Positions 1 through 5,067 of a stretch of DNA of 5,067 bases are shown in pieces. The notes below the pieces were generated by a model, which was not told the origin of the DNA, searched no databases, and saw only the letters and a program-made list of their open reading frames with translations. Source of the DNA: an uncultured Ignavibacteria bacterium (GTDB taxonomy: Bacteria > Bacteroidota > Ignavibacteria > Kapaibacteriales > UBA2268); assembly GCA_903911805.1 (NCBI GenBank), contig CAIWET010000594.1, positions 1-5,067 of the forward strand, written 5' to 3'. Each line of letters opens with the position of its first letter. Position 1 is the first letter of the stretch. Both the position numbers and the translations under genes were made by a program.

Positions 1-698
1 ATTCCTAAAATCGTTCTAATATATATTTCTGGTTTGTCCTCTGATATATTGCCAAAAGCAAAGCCAGATCCAATACAAAAGTAGGCGCTTTCTGAGCCGT
101 GTGATAAAACTGGTCCAAAATAATTTGCATCTTTATTTCCTTTGAATTCAAAACCAAACCTTAGTAAATCGCTTATTGAATAATTAATTCCTAAGGCATA
201 ACTAGGGACTAATTCATACCCTTCGCCTTCTTTTTCATATTCAATATAAGGATTAAAAGAAATATTTAATTTACCGAAATCCTTAGCTAAAATCAATTTC
301 AATTCGATTGCACTCTCAGAAAAATCAGGTTTTCCAATATATTCCAAGTAAATCAAAGGATCAACAAAAAAACTATTTTTTTCACCAATTCTATATCTAG
401 CTCTTAATTTGAATTCATCATATGAAATTCCACCAATTGCACTTTGGCTAAAAACTTGATAAATGCCGATATCAAAATGATCTGTCATTCCCATTTCAAA
501 CTCTAATTGATGTTCGGATTTTGTATTTCCTGACATTTTATTTGATTTTGGAGAAGATAGCGTTAAATAGTGTTCAATTTCCTTCTCGCCCTTAGCTAAA
601 GTCATATATTCATAAGTCCAAACATAAGACCTTTTGTCTGCTTTAGCAAAAGATATAATTGAAATCGACATTAAGCAAAACAATATAATTCTTTTCAT
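1..698 (-). CDS. Probable outer-membrane beta-barrel protein, C-terminus cut by window edge
   Basis: The minus-strand frame opens with ATG at 698-696 and runs without a stop to the window edge, giving 232 residues. It is preceded by a plausible ribosome binding site (AAGGTG, 708-703). Residues 1-20 form a Sec signal peptide: Lys-Arg, a hydrophobic core, then a small-residue end around AKA|D. The mature part has no long hydrophobic helix. It shows many short segments of alternating polar and hydrophobic or aromatic residues, for example IEHYLTLS (41-48), DEFKLRARYRI (94-104), FFVDPLIYLEYI (110-121), IELKLILAKDF (131-141) and LRFGFEFKG (179-187). They are separated by Gly/Asn/Asp-rich turns, as expected of a 10- to 12-strand barrel. 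The start of the mature part, with RSYVWTYEYMTLAKGEKEIEHY (positions 23-44), resembles a family of uncharacterised outer-membrane proteins, but I cannot name a function. The last visible residues (EIYIRTILG) look like the final strand, so only a few residues are probably missing. The promoter and palindromic operator directly upstream suggest metal-dependent expression; a role in metal uptake is inference. Confidence 0.85.
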   Translation of the reverse strand, partial: MKRIILFCLMSISIISFAKADKRSYVWTYEYMTLAKGEKEIEHYLTLSSPKSNKMSGNTKSEHQLEFEMGMTDHFDIGIYQVFSQSAIGGISYDEFKLRARYRIGEKNSFFVDPLIYLEYIGKPDFSESAIELKLILAKDFGKLNISFNPYIEYEKEGEGYELVPSYALGINYSISDLLRFGFEFKGNKDANYFGPVLSHGSESAYFCIGSGFAFGNISEDKPEIYIRTILG

Positions 699-731
699 AA
701 TTCACCTTAGTATTTTATAAAACAAAATAAA

Positions 732-751
732 TATTTAGGCACGCCTAAATA
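732..751 (-). promoter_or_regulatory. Perfect 9+2+9 palindrome, likely DtxR/MntR-family operator
   Basis: The site reads TATTTAGGC-AC-GCCTAAATA: two perfect 9-base arms around a 2-base centre. Its core TTAGGC..GCCTAA resembles the TTAGG-type half-sites bound by metal-dependent repressors of the DtxR/IdeR/MntR family. It begins 5 bases downstream of the -7 box of the promoter at 757-788 and ends 33 bases before the barrel-protein start codon, so a bound dimer would cover the transcription start. The palindrome and its placement are seen directly; the regulator family is inferred from the half-site. It is the only such site in the window. It could also be a small hairpin, but a 2-base loop makes a simple RNA stem less likely than a DNA operator. 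Confidence 0.7.
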
Positions 752-756
752 AAATA

Positions 757-788
757 CAAAATTACCACATTTTTATATGGTTATCAAA
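757..788 (-). promoter_or_regulatory. Bacteroidota-type promoter for the barrel-protein gene
   Basis: On the minus strand a -33 box TTTG (788-785) is followed after exactly 20 bases by TAATTTTG (764-757). The second box fits the Bacteroidota -7 consensus TAnnTTTG at every fixed position. The usual spacing in that phylum is about 19-21 bases. Transcription would start at roughly 748-752, inside the palindromic operator, leaving a leader of about 50 bases with the ribosome binding site at 708-703. Both boxes and the spacing are visible; promoter activity is inferred. Confidence 0.7.
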
Positions 789-931
789 TAAATCTATTAT
801 TTGTAACCTAATGTTGCATCAAATAATGATTTCAATAACTGTTAAAATATAAGGAAATATTAGTGTTCATTAAAAGAAGAGGAAGATTGAATTGAGTGCG
901 AATACTAAATATTTAATCTTTCAATAATAGC
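789..931. other. AT-rich spacer with one weak inverted repeat
   Basis: No open frame of useful length is present on either strand here. The only structure I see is an imperfect inverted repeat: AAATATTAGTGTTC (855-868) pairs with GAATACTAAATATTT (900-914), with one G:T-type mismatch and one bulged base around a loop of 31 bases. A competing short pair, AAGATT (883-888) with AATCTT (915-920), overlaps it. Arms this AT-rich can arise by chance. No promoter on the plus strand is evident. Confidence 0.35.
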
Positions 932-1075
932 AAAAAAAGAGGTTGTTTCAAAAGGCAAGATAAAACTTGTTTCGTCATTCTGAGCGTAGCGAAGAATCCA
1001 GTATATCAATCACTTACGTGATTTCTGGATTTCTCACTTCGTTCGAAATGACACTTTTGAGACAACCTCTTTTTT
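932..1075 (-). terminator. Long palindrome acting as likely bidirectional terminator
   Basis: Outer arms of 21 bases (933-953 and 1055-1075) pair with a single G:T mismatch. They contain the GAGGTTGT / ACAACCTC core and are bounded by runs of 7 A (932-938) and 6 T (1070-1075). Read on the minus strand, the structure starts 22 bases after the stop of the 689-residue M16 gene and ends in a T run, as an intrinsic terminator for the M16 operon should. The same holds on the plus strand, so it may work in both directions and insulate the barrel gene. The stem encloses a second palindrome (974-1052), so the total span is much larger than a standard terminator. Termination is inferred from the structure. 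Confidence 0.6.
974..1052. repeat. Inner palindromic intergenic repeat (GTCATTCTGAGCG... type)
   Basis: Arms 974-1001 and 1025-1052 are 28 bases each and match at 21 positions. The left arm begins GTCATTCTGAGCGTAGCGAA, and the right arm carries the related TTCGTTCGAAATGAC end. At the tip, AATCAC (1008-1013) and GTGATT (1018-1023) form a perfect 6-base stem with a TTAC loop. I recognise the left-arm sequence as a very common intergenic palindromic repeat in Bacteroidota and related genomes; this recognition is from memory and was not searched. No transposase gene or clear target-site duplication flanks it. It could be a non-autonomous mobile element or a REP-like structural repeat. Confidence 0.65.
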
Positions 1076-1097
1076 AAAAAATTATTCTAACAAAAAA

Positions 1098-3167
1098 TTA
1101 AAACTCTTTGTCGTCAATTTCTTGATTCAATTTATAATTGTTTGTCAAGTTAATTACAAACATTGGGTTTTCGTTTACAGTCTTTTTAGGCATCATAACC
1201 AAACCGTCAACTAATTCATAATTCGAGAATGATTCTGTAACCGGTGTTGGTCCTGATGGCATATTTTCTAATGTTTCTACTTTGTTGATTAAAAATTTAA
1301 CTGCATCAAAATAGTAAGTCATTTCGTGAGCCTGAGGTCCAGTAACTTTAGCAACAATTTCATTTCCTTGTTTACCTAAAATTTCCATTTTATAGCCAAG
1401 TTCTTTGAATTTTGTTTCTTTAAATAAAACTGCAGAGAAAAGAAGTTTCTGAGCTTCTAATCCTTCTTGTTTTTCAACTTCGGTGCCACTGCCAGTAAAT
1501 GCTTCTTTGCCTTTAACTAAAACTGTGGATTTGAAAATACCCATATCAAAATCAATTTTCATTTTGTCTGAAGATTTTGATTTTTGAATCATTGTACCTT
1601 TAAGGTTTTTGCCTTGTAAAGCCATTTCGGCAGTTCCATTGTTAATCAAACTAGTAACTTTTGCAATATTAGCTTTTCCGCCAATTGCGTTTGTGTGTTT
1701 TTCGATTAACTCTTCAGCGTCAATTCCAGCTTTTTCGAACTTGCCTTTTTCGCCAGTAGTTGGATTTAAATCTAAATCGTATTCATAAAGTTTTCCAAAG
1801 TTAGCTAATTTCTCTTTAACTTCAGGAGCTCCAACAACAACAATGTACGCTTTTTTAGGATTCATATATTCATTTGCAACTCTTTTGATTTCGCTAGGTG
1901 AAATCGCCATAATTCTTTCAGGATATGTTTTTAATGAATTTAAAGAAATATTCTGAAAATCTGCTGATTGAATCAATGAAGCAATAAAATCTGAGTTTTC
2001 GAATGATGACATATATTGGCCAACTTCGAACTTTTTGATTCTGTCTAATTCTTCCTCGCTTGGTGGTGTGCTTGCTAATAAAGCAAGTTGTTCTAATGTT
2101 ACATTAATTGCAGAATCTGTTACTGAATTTCTTACATCAGCACCACAAGTAAAGCGATTAATGAATTTAGCTCCAGTAACACTTCCAAAAGGAGTGTAAG
2201 TATAAGAATAAGTTTCTCTTAATGTTCTGAATAATCTACCAGCGAAACCTGAACCAATTACACTTGATGCAATGTCTAATGTCTCATAATCAGGATGATT
2301 ATAAGGAATTGCTTTAACTGCAATATTTACAGAAGATTGTACTGAACCAGGTCTAGCAATATAATAAACTCCCAATGGAAGTGATTTTGTTTCTGGTAAA
2401 GCGATTTTTATATCTTCTTTTTTATCCCAATTTTTAAAAGCATTTTCTAATAATGGTCTGATTTCATTTTCTGTGATATCGCCAACAACAGCTAAAGTTG
2501 CATTATTAGGAATAAAATATGTTTTGTAATAATTTTTTAAATCTTTTACTCTCATATCTTTAATTATAGTTTCATTTTGTTTGCCAGCATAAGGGTGATC
2601 AGTTCCAAAAACTGCTTTACGGGAAACACCAGCTGCAATTTGTCCTGAATTACTTTTAGCTTCTTTTAAAGCAGAAAGATATTGAGGTTGTAATTTATCA
2701 AATTCATCACCATCAAAAGATGGATTTGTAATCATATCAGAGAAAATCTCTAATAAAAGTTTTGAATGTTTCTTTAATGAGCTTGCTGAAACATTGATAA
2801 AATCAGCTGATGAACTTGCTGAAATTTTGGCTCCAACACCGTCTAATTGTTGAGCAATTTCTAAAGCAGATCTTTTGCCAGCTCCACGTTCTAACATATC
2901 GGCAGTCATTTCAGAAACGCCAAATTTTCCATTATCCATTGAAGTACCACCAGCAATCATCATTCTCATTGAAATTGTTGGCTGTTCGTGATCTTCAATT
3001 ATAAATACTTTAAGTCCATTTTTTAAAGTAATTGTTTGATATTCCGGAAACACAAAATTGATTTTAGCCAATGCATCCGGTTTTTTTGTAATATCTATTT
3101 TTTCACTATCTTGAGCATAAAGACCAAGAAAGTTCATTAAAATCGCAAAAATTATTATCTTTTTCAT
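1098..3167 (-). CDS. M16B peptidase non-zinc subunit with C-terminal LolA-like domain
   Basis: This 689-residue protein is the second gene of the operon. Its start is 18 bases after the stop of the zinc subunit, with a weak purine-rich site (AAGAGAG) before the ATG. Residues 1-18 are a signal peptide (cleavage near YA|QD), so it acts in the periplasm or envelope. Residues about 40-245 form the first M16 domain. The zinc motif HxxEH is replaced by EMTAD (86-90), so this chain cannot bind the catalytic zinc in the normal way. Residues about 262-465 form the second M16 domain, with GSGFAGRLFRTLRETYSYTY (306-325 region). There R317 and Y324 sit at the positions of the Arg/Tyr pair that binds substrate in M16B enzymes. 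Residues about 484-685 (EELIEKHTNAIGGKANIAKV onward) are an extra beta-rich domain resembling the LolA / outer-membrane lipoprotein-sorting fold, and they make the protein about 220 residues longer than a plain M16 subunit. The M16 assignment is firm. The LolA-like call is from the EKHTNAIGG pattern and the strand pattern, and is moderate. Confidence 0.93.
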   Translation of the reverse strand: MKKIIIFAILMNFLGLYAQDSEKIDITKKPDALAKINFVFPEYQTITLKNGLKVFIIEDHEQPTISMRMMIAGGTSMDNGKFGVSEMTADMLERGAGKRSALEIAQQLDGVGAKISASSSADFINVSASSLKKHSKLLLEIFSDMITNPSFDGDEFDKLQPQYLSALKEAKSNSGQIAAGVSRKAVFGTDHPYAGKQNETIIKDMRVKDLKNYYKTYFIPNNATLAVVGDITENEIRPLLENAFKNWDKKEDIKIALPETKSLPLGVYYIARPGSVQSSVNIAVKAIPYNHPDYETLDIASSVIGSGFAGRLFRTLRETYSYTYTPFGSVTGAKFINRFTCGADVRNSVTDSAINVTLEQLALLASTPPSEEELDRIKKFEVGQYMSSFENSDFIASLIQSADFQNISLNSLKTYPERIMAISPSEIKRVANEYMNPKKAYIVVVGAPEVKEKLANFGKLYEYDLDLNPTTGEKGKFEKAGIDAEELIEKHTNAIGGKANIAKVTSLINNGTAEMALQGKNLKGTMIQKSKSSDKMKIDFDMGIFKSTVLVKGKEAFTGSGTEVEKQEGLEAQKLLFSAVLFKETKFKELGYKMEILGKQGNEIVAKVTGPQAHEMTYYFDAVKFLINKVETLENMPSGPTPVTESFSNYELVDGLVMMPKKTVNENPMFVINLTNNYKLNQEIDDKEF

Positions 3168-3185
3168 TTATTTCTCTCTTTCTAA

Positions 3186-4541
3186 TTAATCTTTATAACC
3201 TTTTGGAACATACTCTAAGATAACTCTTTTATCTGTATCTAAATACTTCTTTGCAACATTGATGATATCTTCTTTGGTAACCTTCATATATTTTTCAATT
3301 TCAGTATTTACAAATGCAGGGTCATTAAGATATGCAGCATATTGAGCAATATCTTGAGCTTTTTCTAAAACGTTTTTCTTTTGAGAAATAAACTGTGCTT
3401 CAGTCAAATTTTTAGCTTTTGTTAATTCTTCGTCAGTGATACCGTTTTTAATAACTTTTTTGATTTCGTCATCTATATATTTTTGTAAATCACCAATTTC
3501 TTTGCCAACACTAGCGATTGCATAAAATACAACTCCGCCAACATATTGCAATGATAATGGAAATACAGTTGATGCCACTGCAACTTGTTCTTTATCAACT
3601 AATCTTTGATAAAGTCTTGATGAATTACCACTTGCCAAAACTTCTGTTAATAATGCCATTGCATAATCATCTTTATCCCCTTTTTTAGGTCCGCGATACG
3701 CAACGAATAAACCAGGAAGTTGAGCTTTATTATCTTCAATTCTTTCTTTTTTGCCTTCAGTCATTGGTTGAAAATTGATTTGAGGTCTTTTTGGTTCAAC
3801 AGCTCTTGGGAAGCCACCAAAATATTCTCTTACGTATTTTTTAGCATCATCAATCTTGAAATCACCAGCAATTACTAATACAGCATTGTTTGGTTGATAA
3901 AAACTATCATAAAAGTTTTTGAAATCAGCAATTTGAGCAGTAGCCAAATCGCCATCTAAGCCAACAACGGCCCAGCTATAAGTGCTACCTGCAAAAAGAT
4001 TTTCGCAAATTTTCTGAATTAATGTACCATAAGGTTGATTAGCAACTCTCATTTTCAATTCTTCGCGAACAACTCCTTTTTGAGTATTAACGCCAATAGA
4101 ATCAACGTGGAGTTTTCTCATTCTCTGAGATTCAATCCATAAAGGAAGTTTTATTTCATTAGCAGGAACTTTAAAATGATAAACAGTTTCGTCCCAAGAT
4201 GTATGAGCATTGAGATTGCCACCAGCTTCTAATACAAATTTATCCATAGAAGCTCTTGGAATATTGTCAGTTGCTTCGAACATTAAGTGCTCAAAAAGGT
4301 GAGCATAACCGGTTTTGCCAACGATTTCATCGCGAGAACCTACTTTATAATGTACAACAGTTGCAACAACCGGTGCTGATTTATCGATATGATAAATTAT
4401 CTGAAGTCCATTATCGAGAGAATCTCTTTCGAATTGAATGGGATTAAACTGAGCCGATGACTCATAGGCAAATAATGGGAAAAATGCTAAAAGCATAATT
4501 TTTATCCAATTATTTGGTTTACCTGAAAACTTGTTTTTCAT
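3186..4541 (-). CDS. M16B zinc metallopeptidase, catalytic subunit
   Basis: This 451-residue protein is the first gene of the operon. The ATG at 4541 has a good ribosome binding site, GGAG (4553-4550), 8 bases upstream. An N-terminal signal peptide has a slightly long polar start and a hydrophobic stretch at about 13-26, with cleavage near SSA|Q (30/31). The protein is therefore exported to the periplasm. The inverted zinc motif is HLFEH (81-85): H81 and H85 bind zinc and E84 is the catalytic base. VVREELK follows, with E161 at the usual distance for the third zinc ligand. Residues about 35-245 are the first M16 domain and about 250-445 the second, with SGNSSRLYQRL (304-314). At the place of the Arg/Tyr substrate pair it has VDKEQVAV (V315 and V322), so this pair is absent. 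The length is typical of one M16B subunit. It most likely pairs with the adjacent non-zinc subunit to cleave peptides or small proteins; the substrate is unknown. Confidence 0.95.
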   Translation of the reverse strand: MKNKFSGKPNNWIKIMLLAFFPLFAYESSAQFNPIQFERDSLDNGLQIIYHIDKSAPVVATVVHYKVGSRDEIVGKTGYAHLFEHLMFEATDNIPRASMDKFVLEAGGNLNAHTSWDETVYHFKVPANEIKLPLWIESQRMRKLHVDSIGVNTQKGVVREELKMRVANQPYGTLIQKICENLFAGSTYSWAVVGLDGDLATAQIADFKNFYDSFYQPNNAVLVIAGDFKIDDAKKYVREYFGGFPRAVEPKRPQINFQPMTEGKKERIEDNKAQLPGLFVAYRGPKKGDKDDYAMALLTEVLASGNSSRLYQRLVDKEQVAVASTVFPLSLQYVGGVVFYAIASVGKEIGDLQKYIDDEIKKVIKNGITDEELTKAKNLTEAQFISQKKNVLEKAQDIAQYAAYLNDPAFVNTEIEKYMKVTKEDIINVAKKYLDTDKRVILEYVPKGYKD

Positions 4542-4594
4542 TAAAAAAACTCCAAATTTAATATAATAGTAAATAAAATTTTACGAAAATAATC

Positions 4595-4622
4595 AAATTT
4601 GGTTACATAATATGTCAAATTT
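4595..4622 (-). promoter_or_regulatory. AT-rich dyad in the M16 operon upstream region, possible promoter/operator
   Basis: AAATTTG (4595-4601) and CAAATTT (4616-4622) are inverted copies flanking a second perfect small palindrome, ACATA-A-TATGT (4605-4615). The left gap is 3 bases and the right gap is none, so the dyad is lopsided. On the minus strand the right arm reads into TTGACA (4618-4613), a sigma-70-like -35 box, with GATTAT 18 bases on as a weak -10. The nearest Bacteroidota-type -7 match here (TATTTTCG, 4590-4583) is one base off and too far from a TTTG box. This is the most likely place for the promoter of the M16 operon, but no box is convincing. Confidence 0.25.
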
Positions 4623-4677
4623 CCAAGTAATATAATGAAATAGCGTTAAAACTCAACTTAAAATAGTATTTCTTCTT

Positions 4678-4713
4678 CCACCCCTCCTTCAAGGGGAGGG
4701 GCTGGGGGTTGGG
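4678..4713. repeat. GC-rich intergenic hairpin repeat with G-quadruplex pattern
   Basis: CCCCTCC (4681-4687) and GGAGGGG (4695-4701) form a perfect 7-base stem with a TTCAAGG loop. The G-rich side continues as CTGGGGGTTGGG to 4713. The block stands out sharply from the AT-rich sequence around it. I recognise it from memory as a widespread intergenic repeat of Bacteroidota and related genomes. It lies 14 bases beyond the stop of the thioredoxin-fold gene. Read on the minus strand it has no T run after the stem, so it is at best a weak terminator. The plus strand carries four G runs (4693-4696, 4698-4701, 4704-4708, 4711-4713) with loops of 1, 2 and 2 bases. Confidence 0.7.
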
Positions 4714-4727
4714 TTTAATATTTGTTT

Positions 4728-5067
4728 TTATTTAATAAATTCAGAAATTTCAGATTCTAAATATTTTTTGAAATCTTCAAAATCGCGAAGTTTATCCCAA
4801 ACTTTGTCAATGTTTTTCCATTTTACTTCTTTGCCATTAACTTTTTTTGAGATTATCAAAGTTTGATTGTCAAATTTATAATCAGTTTGAAAATGCTCGT
4901 TTTCTGACTCAAGAAAATCTAATGATTGAAAATTGAATTTATTATTTTTCAACTCTTTCTCGAAAGTAAAATTAAGAGTGTTTTTTGTAAATTCTTCAAT
5001 CTTCATACATTCAGCGCATCTTAGAGTTGCGTGAAAATATAAAATATCATATTTGATATTAGCTTTA
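4728..5067 (-). CDS. Thioredoxin-fold CxxC protein, ArsF-like, N-terminus cut by window edge
   Basis: The minus-strand frame ends with TAA at 4728-4730 and stays open to the right edge, giving 112 visible residues. An ATG at 5006-5004 would give a 92-residue protein, but it has no clear ribosome binding site. The 20 codons upstream encode a coherent protein segment, KANIKYDILYFHATLRCAEC, so the Met is internal. That segment is a first beta strand (YDILYFH) followed by a redox-type CAEC motif (codons 5018-5007) at the start of a helix (MKIEEFTKNTL), which is the thioredoxin arrangement. Later elements are a strand at NFQSLDF, the segment DNQTLIISKK, and a C-terminal helix rich in Lys, Glu and Asp. 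The YFH...RCxxC pattern plus the QTLII segment resembles the ArsF-like family of thioredoxin-like proteins, which is often found beside ArsG-type transporters. That link is from memory. A signal peptide, if any, lies outside the window. The role is probably thiol redox chemistry; the partner is unknown. Confidence 0.8.
   Translation of the reverse strand, partial: KANIKYDILYFHATLRCAECMKIEEFTKNTLNFTFEKELKNNKFNFQSLDFLESENEHFQTDYKFDNQTLIISKKVNGKEVKWKNIDKVWDKLRDFEDFKKYLESEISEFIK

Noticed and set aside
86..698. Possible frameshift or pseudogene in the barrel gene
   Set aside because: The frame is continuous from signal peptide to the window edge, with a regular strand-turn pattern throughout; no disruption is seen.
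732..751. Palindrome read as an intrinsic terminator
   Set aside because: It has a 2-base loop, no T run on either side, and sits between a promoter and its gene, so an operator fits better.
932..1075. Possible CRISPR or tandem repeat unit
   Set aside because: There is one inverted pair only, with no regularly spaced direct repeats.
2810..3004. 64-codon plus-strand open frame
   Set aside because: It lies wholly inside the M16 non-zinc subunit gene on the other strand, has no ribosome binding site, and its product shows no recognisable pattern. It is a shadow frame.
4256..4447. 63-codon plus-strand open frame
   Set aside because: It lies opposite the zinc-motif region of the well-supported M16 catalytic subunit, so it is a shadow frame.
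4553..4560. TAAATTTG on the minus strand, a match to the Bacteroidota -7 box before the M16 operon
   Set aside because: It overlaps the ribosome binding site GGAG, would start transcription only a few bases before the ATG, and has no TTG-type box 19-21 bases upstream.

Overview
The window is AT-rich and almost all of its coding is on the minus strand. It looks like a chromosomal segment from a member of the Bacteroidota / Ignavibacteriota (FCB) group. The reasons are a TAnnTTTG-type promoter box with a TTTG box 20 bases upstream, Lys/Ile/Asn-rich proteins with Sec signal peptides, two-gene M16B peptidase operons of a kind common in that group, and two kinds of intergenic palindromic repeat that I associate with those genomes. 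The assignment to a group is inference.

Read in the direction of transcription (right to left), the layout is as follows. (1) At the right edge is the 3' part of a gene for a small thioredoxin-fold protein with a CAEC motif (4728-5067). Its frame stays open to the window edge, so the Met at 5006 is internal and is not the start. (2) Next comes a 186-base spacer with a GC-rich hairpin repeat that also fits a G-quadruplex pattern, and an AT-rich dyad in front of the next operon. (3) A two-gene operon follows. The 451-residue M16 zinc peptidase subunit (HLFEH motif, 3186-4541) comes first. After 18 bases comes a 689-residue M16 partner (1098-3167) that has lost the zinc motif but keeps the Arg/Tyr substrate-binding pair, and that carries an extra LolA-like C-terminal domain. 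(4) A roughly 400-base gene-free spacer (699-1097) holds a large nested palindrome that can act as a terminator for the operon, an AT-rich stretch with a weak inverted repeat, and a complete promoter with a DtxR/MntR-like operator. (5) At the left edge is a signal-peptide-bearing, probable outer-membrane beta-barrel protein (1-698, cut by the window edge near its C-terminus), driven by that promoter.

The two M16 subunits have complementary catalytic features, so they most likely form one heterodimeric peptidase in the periplasm or at the envelope. The beta-barrel protein is probably controlled by metal availability through a DtxR-family repressor. The thioredoxin-fold protein resembles the ArsF-like family and belongs to a neighbourhood outside the window. 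I see no RNA genes, CRISPR arrays, transposase genes or phage genes. No wholly new system is apparent. The items most worth following up are the palindromic operator at the barrel gene and the split-active-site peptidase with its lipoprotein-carrier-like tail.
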